18,852 bases of DNA, taken from assembly GCA_937901445.1 (NCBI GenBank), contig CALDHY010000064.1, positions 1 through 18,852 of the forward strand. Reading direction: 5' to 3'. Made by a program: the position numbers and the translations under genes. Below the pieces are notes generated by a model, which did not search any database, was not told the DNA's origin, and saw only the letters and a list, made by a program, of their open reading frames with translations. Position 1 is the stretch's first letter. Each line of letters starts with the position of its first letter. Below, piece after piece: positions 7,133 through 14,042 of the stretch. This DNA comes from an uncultured Selenomonadales bacterium (lineage in GTDB: Bacteria > Bacillota > Negativicutes > Selenomonadales > Selenomonadaceae).

Positions 7133-7807
7133 TTACATAAAAAGAAAAAGCACTGCACCGCAAAATAAAACTATGCTGAAAGTATGCAATGAATTTTGAA
7201 CGGCGGCTGAATGTTTACCGAACATTGAACCGGCAGGCAAGCTCAAAAAATGTACAAACAATGACAACGCCAAAAAAAACAACGGCTTATCAAAATTTAC
7301 AAAGGCGTAAACCAACATTGCAACTGATGCCACGAAGCCGAATTTTTCAGCATGCGACCATTTGTGCGGCTGTTCGACTTTTGGCGCGGAAATTGGCGGC
7401 GGTGTTTCTTTATTTTTATCCTGTTCCATTTTCAAGCTTTGCAACGCTTTACTGCGATAAATCGATTTACGCGGCGGCTCTTCAGTTGAAACTTTTGGCG
7501 CGGGTTTTTCGTCAAAGAAATCATTGTCCGCCTCTTTTAAAATTCTTTCTTCAAGCGGCGAATCAGCTTTTACTTCAAGAGTTGGCGGGACTTCGATTTT
7601 AATTTCTTCAACAGGAATTTCTTCAATTTTTTCTACCGGCGCAACAGAAATTTTTTCGACTTCGACAGATTTTTCAAGCGTAACTGTTTTTTGAAAAATT
7701 TCTTCTTTCGGTTGCGTACGTTCAATAATTTTTCGCTCGGAAATTTCTTCGTTCAGCGCGTCAGTAAATTCATTGCGCAAGGGCGATTTTTTTTTACGTT
7801 TGCTCAT
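7133..7807 (-). CDS. Membrane protein with a long charged N-terminal region, function unknown
   Basis: 224 aa. Residues 1-150 are hydrophilic, Glu/Lys/Pro/Val-rich and low in complexity (repeats like VEKIEEIPVEEIKIEVPP), probably extended or disordered and cytoplasmic. Residues about 155-224 hold two or three hydrophobic segments ending in a run of hydrophobic residues at the C-terminus. I do not recognise a family. Its ATG overlaps the stop of the amidase gene by 4 bases (ATGA), so both are made from one transcript; a role near the cell wall is only a guess from this pairing. No clear terminator follows. Confidence 0.75.
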   Translation of the reverse strand: MSKRKKKSPLRNEFTDALNEEISERKIIERTQPKEEIFQKTVTLEKSVEVEKISVAPVEKIEEIPVEEIKIEVPPTLEVKADSPLEERILKEADNDFFDEKPAPKVSTEEPPRKSIYRSKALQSLKMEQDKNKETPPPISAPKVEQPHKWSHAEKFGFVASVAMLVYAFVNFDKPLFFLALSLFVHFLSLPAGSMFGKHSAAVQNSLHTFSIVLFCGAVLFLFM

Positions 7808-8460
7808 AAGACCTCTTTAACATTTTTGATAAGTTGCGGCAGGAAAGGATAAAATTTATCGCCGGGACAACTCGTGGCGTTTAAATCCCTGTGCCCCAAA
7901 ATTGTAGTTTTTTTCGGTTTAATTTTGTACTTTTTGCAGAGTGCGGCGGTAAGTTGTTCAACTGCCACAGCCTGTTCAAAGGGCGGGTAAGCCAAATTAT
8001 AATTGCCTGTCATACAAATCCCGACTGTAAATTTATTGTGTTGATAGGCGTGCGCTCCAACATATTTTAACGGGCGTGCCTGTTCAATAAAGCCGTCCTT
8101 GTGTATAACAAAATGATAACCGATACCTGCCCAGCCGTTGCCTAAGTGCATATCGTGAATTGAAGGCACGTCAATATCAACATCTTTACTCAATCCCGCG
8201 TGATGAATGACAATCGCACCGGTACTTTCCCTAACGTCCATATCGTCTGTAAATTCCAGATTAATTTTGCCAATGCTTAAATCGTCAAATTTTATTAAAT
8301 TTTCAAGCGTCGGCATTTCAAATTCAGGCGTTTTATCTGTGTCTTTAGATTTTTTCTTTTTATCTTTGCGGGCGGCTTCTGCAAAGTCAGGTAACATTCC
8401 GAAAGTTGCAGTTGCCGCCAAAAATTTTGCTGTCATATTTAAAAACTCTCTTCTGTTCAA
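7804..8460 (-). CDS. Tat-exported N-acetylmuramoyl-L-alanine amidase (amidase_2/PGRP fold)
   Basis: Cleaves the bond between N-acetylmuramic acid and the peptide stem of peptidoglycan. Numbered from the TTG at 8460, the N-terminus is a twin-arginine signal (NRREFLN then a hydrophobic stretch ending near DFAEA), then a Lys-rich linker. The zinc ligands of the T7-lysozyme/PGRP family are visible: first H of IHHAG (H86), H190 in LGHRDLNATSC and C198; Y115 in GYHF matches the catalytic Tyr. A GTG at 8469 is also in frame, but the ribosome site AAGGTGG (8476-8470) would touch it, whereas TTG 8460 sits 9 nt away. About 218 aa, complete. It leads the two-gene minus-strand unit. Confidence 0.88.
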   Translation of the reverse strand: MNRREFLNMTAKFLAATATFGMLPDFAEAARKDKKKKSKDTDKTPEFEMPTLENLIKFDDLSIGKINLEFTDDMDVRESTGAIVIHHAGLSKDVDIDVPSIHDMHLGNGWAGIGYHFVIHKDGFIEQARPLKYVGAHAYQHNKFTVGICMTGNYNLAYPPFEQAVAVEQLTAALCKKYKIKPKKTTILGHRDLNATSCPGDKFYPFLPQLIKNVKEVL

Positions 8461-8482
8461 ATGAATCACCCACCTTTTCAGG

Positions 8483-8511
8483 ATTATATCAGAATGGAAA
8501 TTTTAATACAA
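8483..8511 (-). promoter_or_regulatory. Likely promoter of the amidase operon
   Basis: On the minus strand: consensus -10 TATAAT at 8488-8483, 17-bp spacer, and a partial -35 TTGTAT at 8511-8506. Its -35 abuts the -35 of the divergent ABC-transporter promoter. Confidence 0.55.
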
Positions 8512-8540
8512 TCGACTAACAAAAAAAATAATGCTATAAT
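8512..8540 (+). promoter_or_regulatory. Promoter of the ABC transporter gene
   Basis: -35 TCGACT (8512-8517), 17-bp spacer ending in TGC, then -10 TATAAT (8535-8540): an extended -10 promoter. The expected start of transcription is only about 15 bases before the gene. Confidence 0.65.
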
Positions 8541-8563
8541 CCCGCGCGGGAGGGATTTTGATT

Positions 8564-10261
8564 TTGGAAAAACGAAACTTATTCAAAGGTTTTTGGACAC
8601 TGTTTAAATCGTATTGGAGCTCGGAGGAAAAATGGAAGGCGCGCGGGCTTTTGGCGTTCGTCATAGCTTTAAATTTGGCTATGGTGTGGTTTCTGGTACA
8701 AATTAACACGTGGTACAACGATTTTTATAACGCACTTCAAGAATATCAAGCCGAATCGTTTTGGCCCTTAGTCGGGCAATTTACGGGGCTTGCGTTTTGT
8801 TACATAATCATTGCGGTTTATGCTATATATTTGCGGCAACTTTTAGAAATTCGTTGGCGTACGTGGATGACGAAAAATTATTTGAATGCGTGGATGGCGG
8901 GGCAAACATATTACCACTTGCAAGGCGGCACTGACAACCCCGATCAGCGTATTTCTGAAGATATAAATTCTTTCGTAAGTTTGACGCTGCAACTGATTAT
9001 AGGATTTTTGCGGCAACTTACAACTTTGGCGGCGTTCAGTGTTGTACTTTGGGAACTTTCCGGCGAATTTAAATTAAATTTTGGCGGCACTGAAATTATA
9101 ATTTACGGCTATATGTTTTGGTTTTCGCTGATTTATTCCGGCGTCGGTACGTTTTTGGTTCACAAAGTCGGGCGAAAGTTAATTGGCTTAGAATTTGACC
9201 AGCAAAAGTACGAGGCTGATTTTCGTTTCAGTATGATGCGCGTTCGTGAAAATGCTGAAAGTATTGCTTTTTATCGTGGCGAAAATGCGGAGCTTGAGGG
9301 TTTTAGTGCGCGCTTTAAAAATGTCATAGAAAATTTCCGTCGACTTATGACTAAGACCAAGCATCTAAATTTTTATATTAACGGTTACGGGCAACTTGCA
9401 ATAATTGTACCGCTGATACTTGCCGCGCCGCGTTATTTCAGCAAAGAAATTCAACTGGGCGGCTTAATGCAGACAATTTCGGCGTTTGGCAGAGTGCAGG
9501 ACGCCTTGAGTTACTTTGTCGATTCTTACGGCACAATCGCAAATTTGGCGGCGGTTATCAATCGTCTTTCCGGCTTTACCGAACACGTTGAGGAAGTTCA
9601 AAAAGTTAAAAGCCGCGTTGAAAAATCTGCAGCGGCTGAACTTACAATTTCAGATTTAAATATTTCACTTCCAACCGGCAGGGAACTTTTGAATAAACTT
9701 TCGCTTAGTCTTGAAAATTCAAAATCACTTTTGGTAACGGGGGCGAGCGGTTGCGGAAAATCTACGCTGCTAAGAACATTGGCGGGAATTTGGGCGTACG
9801 CGCAGGGTAAAATTTCACTGCCGCAAAATTCAAAGGTAATGTTCCTGCCGCAAAAACCGTACTTGCCGCTTGGAACTTTGCGCCGCGCGTTAGTTTATCC
9901 TGCCGCCGAAAAGGACGCGCCGCCCGACGAAAAACTTATTGAAACTTTAAAAATTGTAGACTTGCCGAATTTAACCGACAAATTGGACGTTGCCGACGAC
10001 TGGACAAGAATTTTATCAGGCGGCGAACAACAACGGCTTGCATTTGCGCGGGTACTTTTGACTGCGCCGAATTATATTTTTTTAGACGAGGCAACCAGTG
10101 CACTTGACGAACCGCGCGAATTGGAAATGTACAAACTTTTGAAAGAAAAACTGCCCGCTGTAACGATTATCAGTGTAGGGCACCGTTCAACGCTTTTTGA
10201 AGTTCACGATACAGAATTAAGACTTGACGGCGCGGGGAATTGGAGCGTGAAAGAAATTTGA
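8564..10261 (+). CDS. SbmA/BacA/YddA-type ABC transporter, fused permease and ATPase
   Basis: About 565 aa. The N-terminal half has several membrane segments and motifs of the SbmA/BacA-like permease domain (WYNDFYNALQ, EIRWRTWMT, NPDQRISEDIN). The C-terminal half is a complete ABC ATPase: Walker A GASGCGKST near residue 395, signature LSGGEQQR near 486, Walker B FLDEATSALDE after it, and the H-loop His in VGHRS. This is the YddA arrangement, with the ATPase on the same chain, and probably works as a homodimer in the inner membrane. Relatives import peptides or export vitamin B12 or long-chain compounds, so the substrate is open. TTG 8564 is favoured over TTG 8558, because GGGAGGG (8548-8554) then has a normal spacing. 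It is coupled to the next gene. Confidence 0.88.
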   Translation: MEKRNLFKGFWTLFKSYWSSEEKWKARGLLAFVIALNLAMVWFLVQINTWYNDFYNALQEYQAESFWPLVGQFTGLAFCYIIIAVYAIYLRQLLEIRWRTWMTKNYLNAWMAGQTYYHLQGGTDNPDQRISEDINSFVSLTLQLIIGFLRQLTTLAAFSVVLWELSGEFKLNFGGTEIIIYGYMFWFSLIYSGVGTFLVHKVGRKLIGLEFDQQKYEADFRFSMMRVRENAESIAFYRGENAELEGFSARFKNVIENFRRLMTKTKHLNFYINGYGQLAIIVPLILAAPRYFSKEIQLGGLMQTISAFGRVQDALSYFVDSYGTIANLAAVINRLSGFTEHVEEVQKVKSRVEKSAAAELTISDLNISLPTGRELLNKLSLSLENSKSLLVTGASGCGKSTLLRTLAGIWAYAQGKISLPQNSKVMFLPQKPYLPLGTLRRALVYPAAEKDAPPDEKLIETLKIVDLPNLTDKLDVADDWTRILSGGEQQRLAFARVLLTAPNYIFLDEATSALDEPRELEMYKLLKEKLPAVTIISVGHRSTLFEVHDTELRLDGAGNWSVKEI

Positions 10262-10965
10262 CTGAACGTTTACAAAAAATTATTGCTCGCGCAGGTTTAA
10301 CTTCACGCCGCAATGCTGAAAAATTAATTGCTGAAGGTAAAGTTACAGTTGATGGCAAAGTTGCAACGCTCGGCACTTGTGCTGATTCTCAAAAAAATAA
10401 AATCCATGTTGACGGCAAACTTTTAAAATTCGACGCGGCAAAAGTTTATATTTTGTTAAACAAGCCGCGCGGCTATGTTTGCACGGCTAAAGACGAACGC
10501 GGCAGAAAAACTGTTTTAGATTTAATCACGGGAATTTCTGAAAGGATTTATCCCGTTGGTCGCCTTGATTTAAATTCGGAAGGGCTTTTACTTTTGACGA
10601 ATGACGGCGAATTGATGAACGCCCTGATTCATCCAAAATTTAAAATCGAAAAAACTTACCGCGTCAGAATTTCCGGCAACGTTACTGAAGAAAATCTTGA
10701 TAAACTTCGCGCAGGTATTGAACTTGAAGACGGTTTAACCGCGCCTGCAGAAATTTTTTTGCTTGAAGAAAATTTTGTAGAAATTACAATTCACGAAGGG
10801 CGCAACAGGCAAATTCGCCGAATGTTTGCCGCCATTGGTTGTGATGTCAAAAAATTAAAGCGCGTCAAGTTTGCCGGTTTAACTTTAGACGGCGTGAAAG
10901 TCGGCAAGTTTCGCTCTTTGACTGACGCCGAAATTAATTTTCTCAAAAATTTACAAGCTGATTAA
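10258..10965 (+). CDS. rluB: Pseudouridine synthase, RluB/RsuA family
   Basis: Converts a uridine in ribosomal RNA to pseudouridine. An N-terminal S4 RNA-binding domain (MTERLQKIIARAGLTSRR...VTVDGK) is followed by the catalytic domain with NKPRGYVCT and the active-site Asp in GRLDLNSEGLLLLTNDG, then the family's HEGRNRQIRRMF motif. I place the start at TTG 10258, overlapping the transporter's TGA (TTGA) with GGAG 12 nt upstream; TTG 10240 lacks a usable ribosome site. About 235 aa, full length. The RluB-type target would be 23S rRNA helix 89, but RsuA/RluB/RluE members cannot be told apart with certainty by eye. Confidence 0.88.
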   Translation: MTERLQKIIARAGLTSRRNAEKLIAEGKVTVDGKVATLGTCADSQKNKIHVDGKLLKFDAAKVYILLNKPRGYVCTAKDERGRKTVLDLITGISERIYPVGRLDLNSEGLLLLTNDGELMNALIHPKFKIEKTYRVRISGNVTEENLDKLRAGIELEDGLTAPAEIFLLEENFVEITIHEGRNRQIRRMFAAIGCDVKKLKRVKFAGLTLDGVKVGKFRSLTDAEINFLKNLQAD

Positions 10966-11090
10966 AAATACGCCCGTAGACGCGCTGTAATGCCTCCGAA
11001 ATCAATTTTCTAAGCTCAAGAGTACAAAGATACTAAAAAACTTTGAAAGGCGGCTTAAATCGAATTTTACGGTTGATTAAAAATTTTTAC

Positions 11091-11141
11091 AGAAGAAAAA
11101 ATCCCCGCCAATAAAACCGTTCGGCGGGGTTTCCTTTATTT
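11091..11141. terminator. Bidirectional Rho-independent terminator
   Basis: Perfect 7-bp stem CCCCGCC (11103-11109) with GGCGGGG (11123-11129). A T-rich tail follows on the plus strand (11130-11141). On the minus strand ATTTTTTCTTC follows (11101-11091). It can end rluB transcription, and also readthrough from the minus-strand operon. Confidence 0.85.
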
Positions 11142-11254
11142 AAGGTACGTGTAGTATTTTTTAGGAGAGCTTAACGAAAAGCTTGCACGAAGTTTAACAT
11201 AAATGAGAATTGCTGTCAACAATTTTTAAAACTTCGTCGTAAAAAAATATTTCA

Positions 11255-11283
11255 TTGTGGAAAGTAAAATTTTCAGATATAAT
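11255..11283 (+). promoter_or_regulatory. Possible promoter of the small membrane peptide gene
   Basis: TTGTGG (11255-11260), 17-bp spacer, TATAAT (11278-11283). A second TATAAT at 11289-11294 has no -35 that I can see. Confidence 0.45.
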
Positions 11284-11330
11284 TCAAGTATAATAAATGA
11301 ACGGAAAAATTATCGCCGGAGGTGCTGAAA

Positions 11331-11468
11331 GTGAAACGATTTTTAATTTTTGTAGCGATATTATTTTTACCGGGTGGAATAATAATAGGAATTTTTCATT
11401 TGATACGGCACGGGCGAAAAAATATAATTGAGTTTTTGTCGAAAATAAAAAATAAATTCCTATCTTAA
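11331..11468 (+). CDS. 45-aa single-span membrane peptide
   Basis: A short gene: GTG start 8 nt after GGAGG (11318-11322), stop TAA at 11466-11468. The product begins MKRF, has a hydrophobic span (residues about 4-24, LIFVAILFLPGGIIIGIFHL) and a basic tail (RHGRKN...KIKNK), so it should sit in the inner membrane with the tail in the cytoplasm. It has its own likely promoter and no family I recognise. Its last 9 bases overlap the 3' end of the convergent phosphodiesterase gene. Good ribosome site and composition support it, but a chance ORF of this size is possible. Confidence 0.55.
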   Translation: MKRFLIFVAILFLPGGIIIGIFHLIRHGRKNIIEFLSKIKNKFLS

Positions 11469-11939
11469 GCGAATGATAGTAACTTTTGGCTCGGTTGCCG
11501 GTTTAAGTTCCATAACGATAAAAGAGCCGCGATTATCATCACGCGGGCGCGAGGCACTGCCGGGATTTAAAAGTAATGGCGGACCAATTCTGTAATCAAC
11601 AATATGTGTATGTCCGTACAGTGCAATATTCGCCCCTTGAGACTCCGCCGCCTCCATAATATATTCTTGCGTGTAGCGTACGCCGTAATTATGCCCGTGC
11701 GTCATAAAAATTCTATAGCCTTCAACTTCTATAATTCTTTCGTAGCAAGTACTTTTCATTGGCCAATCGCAGTTGCCCGCCACGCCGTGAACAGGAACGC
11801 TAACCAACGCTTGAAGGTATTCAGCGTCCGGCGTGCAGTCGCCCAAATGTAACCACATATCCATTTTTGGCGCAATGCTTACGGCTTTTTCAACTGAATC
11901 ATTATTGCCGTGCGTGTCGCTGATTATTCCGATGAACAC
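11460..11939 (-). CDS. YfcE/MJ0936-type metallophosphodiesterase
   Basis: A calcineurin-fold phosphodiesterase that hydrolyses phosphodiester bonds with two metal ions. All family motifs are present: SDTHG near the start, LGDC, GNCD, THGHN and GHTH. I set the start at GTG 11939 because AGGAG (11952-11948) lies 8 nt upstream; GTG 11948 would leave no room for a ribosome site. About 159 aa, the normal size. It overlaps the end of rdgB by 16 bases and is the last gene of rph-rdgB-yfcE. The physiological substrate is not known for most members. Confidence 0.88.
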   Translation of the reverse strand: MFIGIISDTHGNNDSVEKAVSIAPKMDMWLHLGDCTPDAEYLQALVSVPVHGVAGNCDWPMKSTCYERIIEVEGYRIFMTHGHNYGVRYTQEYIMEAAESQGANIALYGHTHIVDYRIGPPLLLNPGSASRPRDDNRGSFIVMELKPATEPKVTIIRLR

Positions 11940-12532
11940 GACAACCACTCCTTCAATTTCGGTACCAATTCCCTTATCGCCGCGCCTCTGTGGCTGATTA
12001 AGTCTTTTTCTTCGGTTGTAAGTTCAGCCATAGTTTTATTTTCTTCAATGTAGAAATAGGGATCATAGCCAAAGCCGCCTTCACCTTTCGCCGTTGTTTT
12101 GATTGTGCCTTGTACGCTGCCTGTGCCGATAATTTTTGTGCCGTCAGTGTCAACGAAACAAAGGGCGCAACGATATTTTGCGGGCGATTCAGCAGCTCCG
12201 ACTTTCGCCATTTCTTCAAGCAGTTTTTGATTGTTGGTAACGTCGTGCGCGTGATAACCGGCAAATCGCGCAGAATATACGCCGGGCTTACCGTCGAGTA
12301 CGTCAACTTCCAAGCCGGAATCATCTGCAAGGCAAGGTAAGCCTGTTTTTTCGCTGAAAAACTTTGCCTTAATTTCGGCGTTTTCTTCAAAAGTTTCGCC
12401 GTCTTCAATGGCGTCCGGAAAATCATTAATATCAGCCAATGATAAAATTTCTACAGGCAAGCCGTCAAATGCAATTTCCAATTCGCGGAGCTTGTCAAGA
12501 TTTTTTGTAGCAATAACAATTTGTTTTGTCAT
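11924..12532 (-). CDS. rdgB: XTP/dITP diphosphatase (Ham1/RdgB)
   Basis: Removes non-canonical purine nucleotides (XTP, ITP, dITP) by hydrolysis to the monophosphate and pyrophosphate, so that they are not built into DNA or RNA. 202 aa, usual size. Motifs: IATKNLDKLRELE at the N-terminus (T/SxNxxK nucleotide site), LADDSGLEVDVLDGKPGVYSAR (catalytic Asp region), and GEGGFGYDPYF...ELT...K..ISHRG at the C-terminal half. ATG start with AAGGAGG 9 nt upstream. Middle gene of the operon, 81 bp after rph. Confidence 0.95.
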   Translation of the reverse strand: MTKQIVIATKNLDKLRELEIAFDGLPVEILSLADINDFPDAIEDGETFEENAEIKAKFFSEKTGLPCLADDSGLEVDVLDGKPGVYSARFAGYHAHDVTNNQKLLEEMAKVGAAESPAKYRCALCFVDTDGTKIIGTGSVQGTIKTTAKGEGGFGYDPYFYIEENKTMAELTTEEKDLISHRGAAIRELVPKLKEWLSCSSE

Positions 12533-12547
12533 TCAACCACCCCTCCT

Positions 12548-12572
12548 TACTCGTCAAAAAATTTGTCGAGTA
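12548..12572 (-). promoter_or_regulatory. Hairpin directly before the rdgB ribosome site
   Basis: Arms 12548-12558 and 12562-12572 pair over 11 positions with one mismatch and a 3-base loop. On the minus strand the stem abuts the AAGGAGG of rdgB, and it follows a run of A residues. It could tune translation or mark RNA processing within the operon. Seven T follow it on the plus strand, so it could also act as a weak plus-strand terminator. Confidence 0.45.
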
Positions 12573-12613
12573 TTTTTTTATATCAATTAGGTATTTGATA
12601 CCGCTTTCAAAAA

Positions 12614-13354
12614 TTAGCCTACACGCCCTACACGCCAAACTAAATCCCTGCCGAGCGCGTCTTTTTGCATATCAATTAAATCTTTAATTCCGGTTTCGGC
12701 AATATCAAGAATTTCATTTAAATCTGCGCGAGAAAAGGATTTTTTTTCGCCGGCAAGTTGCACTTCAACAAAATCGCCTGCGCCCGTCATAACAACGTTA
12801 CAATCAGCAAGCGCGGTTGAATCTTCATTGTAGCAAAGGTCTAAAAGTTTTTCGCCGTCAGCCGAAATTCCAGCCGAAATTGCCGCCACAAAATCTTGAA
12901 CAGGGAAAATATTTCCCACTTCATAAATCTTTTCGCAAGCCTCGACAAGCGCAACAAACGCGCCGGTAATTGCCGCCGTACGAGTGCCGCCGTCCGCCTG
13001 TATAACGTCACAATCTATAGTAATTGTGCGTTCGCCAATAGCCGTTAAATCAGTAACAGCGCGTAGACTTCGCCCGATAAGCCTTTGAATTTCGGCGGTT
13101 CTGCCGCTTGCTCTTTTTACTTCACGGGGCGCGCGCAAAATTGGCGCAGAAGGCAACATTGAATATTCGGCAGTTATCCAGCCCGTGCCTGTACCTTTCA
13201 AAAACAGCGGAACTTTATCTTCAACGGTTGCCGCGCAGATAACTTTTGTATTTCCAACTTCGATATAAGCCGAGCCGTGCGGGTACATTTGAAAACGGCG
13301 TTGCAGAATTACGGGGCGCATTTCGTCAGGTTTACGGTTGTTTTGTCTTACCAA
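12614..13354 (-). CDS. rph: Ribonuclease PH
   Basis: Phosphate-dependent 3'-5' exoribonuclease that trims the 3' ends of tRNA precursors and other RNAs; acts as a hexamer in the cytoplasm. 246 aa, normal size. Family landmarks: N-terminal RPVILQRRFQMYPHGSAYIE, TGWITAEYSMLP, the Arg-rich SGRTAEIQRLIGRSLRAV segment and DCDVIQADGGTRTAAITGA. TTG start with GGAGGA 7 nt upstream. First gene of rph-rdgB-yfcE, and divergent from a tRNA cluster whose transcripts are its likely substrates, although such neighbours may be chance. Confidence 0.95.
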   Translation of the reverse strand: MVRQNNRKPDEMRPVILQRRFQMYPHGSAYIEVGNTKVICAATVEDKVPLFLKGTGTGWITAEYSMLPSAPILRAPREVKRASGRTAEIQRLIGRSLRAVTDLTAIGERTITIDCDVIQADGGTRTAAITGAFVALVEACEKIYEVGNIFPVQDFVAAISAGISADGEKLLDLCYNEDSTALADCNVVMTGAGDFVEVQLAGEKKSFSRADLNEILDIAETGIKDLIDMQKDALGRDLVWRVGRVG

Positions 13355-13383
13355 AAAAACTCCTCCAGCGTTGTATTTTGTAC

Positions 13384-13412
13384 ATTTTACACAAAAAAAA
13401 ATATATCTGCAA
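13384..13412 (-). promoter_or_regulatory. Possible promoter of rph-rdgB-yfcE
   Basis: On the minus strand: -10 TAAAAT (13389-13384), 17-bp spacer, weak -35 TTGCAG (13412-13407). It leaves a leader of about 25 bases before the rph ribosome site. Confidence 0.4.
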
Positions 13413-13430
13413 TGTTTGAATAAAATTTTC

Positions 13431-13459
13431 TTGACAAAATTAAAATTAACTAATATAAT
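13431..13459 (+). promoter_or_regulatory. Perfect-consensus promoter of the tRNA cluster
   Basis: TTGACA (13431-13436), exactly 17 bp, TATAAT (13454-13459). The bases after the -10 are CG-rich (CGCCC, 13461-13465), like discriminators of stringently controlled stable-RNA promoters. The leader contains a 7-bp hairpin (13470-13476 with 13482-13488, GAAAG loop) just before the first tRNA, perhaps a processing signal. Confidence 0.88.
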
Positions 13460-13493
13460 ACGCCCTGTCAGTTGACGAAAGGTCAGCTAACAA

Positions 13494-13568
13494 GCGGAAG
13501 TAGCTCAGTGGTAGAGCATCACCTTGCCAAGGTGGGGGTCGCGAGTTCGAGCCTCGTTTTCCGCTCCA
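13494..13568 (+). tRNA. tRNA-Gly (GCC), copy 1
   Basis: 75 nt with encoded CCA. Acceptor GCGGAAG pairs with TTTCCGC, D-arm TAGCTCAGTGGTAGAGC, anticodon loop TTGCCAA, T-arm GAGTTCGAGCCTC. The anticodon stem is TCACC/GGTGG with one T-G wobble. Confidence 0.96.
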
Positions 13569-13578
13569 AATGAATTTT

Positions 13579-13653
13579 GCGGAAGTAGCTCAGTGGTAGA
13601 GCACAACCTTGCCAAGGTTGGGGTCGCGAGTTCGAGCCTCGTTTTCCGCTCCA
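13579..13653 (+). tRNA. tRNA-Gly (GCC), copy 2
   Basis: 75 nt with encoded CCA. It differs from copy 1 only around the anticodon stem (CAACC/GGTTG), where both arms have changed together so that pairing is kept. Confidence 0.96.
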
Positions 13654-13692
13654 ATTTTTTTGATAACAAGTTGGTAACCGAACGGTTCAACC

Positions 13693-13769
13693 GGACCTAT
13701 AGCTCAGTTGGTTAGAGCAACCGGCTCATAACCGGTCGGTCCTAGGTTCAAGTCCTAGTGGGTCCACCA
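13693..13769 (+). tRNA. tRNA with CAT anticodon (elongator Met or Ile2)
   Basis: 77 nt with encoded CCA. Acceptor GGACCTA/TGGGTCC, anticodon arm ACCGG-CTCATAA-CCGGT. A paired first position argues against initiator tRNA. The sequence recalls Firmicute tRNA-Ile2, in which C34 is changed to lysidine by TilS, but elongator Met cannot be excluded by eye. Confidence 0.92.
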
Positions 13770-13785
13770 ACTTCACATAAAATTT

Positions 13786-13863
13786 GGCCTTGTAGCTCAG
13801 TTGGATTAGAGTATTTGACTACGAATCAAAGGGTCGGGGGTTCAAGTCCCTCCAAGGTCACCA
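13786..13863 (+). tRNA. tRNA-Arg (ACG)
   Basis: 78 nt with encoded CCA. Acceptor GGCCTTG/CAAGGTC, anticodon loop CTACGAA, T-arm GGGGGTTCAAGTCCCTC. The A at position 34 is normally edited to inosine by TadA, letting it read CGU, CGC and CGA. Confidence 0.95.
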
Positions 13864-13872
13864 CTGAAAAAA

Positions 13873-13956
13873 GGGTAGGTGCCCGAGTGGCTAAAGGGGG
13901 CGGACTGTAAATCCGTTGCATTTGCTACGATGGTTCGAATCCATCCCTGCCCACCA
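13873..13956 (+). tRNA. tRNA-Tyr (GTA)
   Basis: 84 nt with encoded CCA; the extra length is the long variable arm of a class II tRNA. Acceptor GGGTAGG/CCTGCCC, D-arm TGCCCGAGTGGCTAAAGGGG, anticodon loop CTGTAAA. Last of the cluster, followed by a terminator 12 bases on. Confidence 0.95.
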
Positions 13957-13968
13957 TTTGAAAATAAC

Positions 13969-13992
13969 CGTCGCCTGCAGGGCGGCGTTTTT
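13969..13992 (+). terminator. Terminator of the tRNA cluster
   Basis: Stem CGTCGCC (13969-13975) with GGCGGCG (13981-13987), one G-T pair, 5-base loop, then five T. Confidence 0.85.
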
Positions 13993-14000
13993 AAATTAAC

Positions 14001-14039
14001 CAATAAAAAAATTAGCCGTCAAAAATTGGCGGCTTTTTT
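14001..14039. terminator. Bidirectional terminator between the tRNAs and the DhaM-like gene
   Basis: Stem AGCCGTC (14014-14020) with GGCGGCT (14028-14034), one G-T pair. T-runs flank it on both strands: 14035-14039 on plus, and seven T on minus (14011-14005 region). It ends the minus-strand dhaM-like gene and backs up the tRNA terminator. Confidence 0.75.
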
Positions 14040-14042
14040 AGT

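Larger units (their letters stand above)
10966..11330. other. Gap between rluB and a small ORF
   Basis: 365 bases without a gene I can support. It holds a strong bidirectional terminator (11103-11141) and a probable promoter (11255-11283). Between them lies an inverted pair ACGAAGTTT (11187-11195) / AAACTTCGT (11229-11237), 9 bp with a 33-base spacer, of unknown meaning. 10966-11100 shows nothing recognisable. Confidence 0.7.

Noticed and set aside
7189..7602. 137-codon plus-strand frame
   Set aside because: It lies antisense to the charged membrane protein gene, has no ribosome site, and its composition fits a shadow of the Glu-rich region.
11998..12426. 142-codon minus-strand frame inside rdgB
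   Set aside because: It is another frame of rdgB, whose motifs are intact in the frame I report.
13505..13715. Open frames on both strands across the tRNA-Gly genes
   Set aside because: They are translations of tRNA sequence, a known source of false genes.
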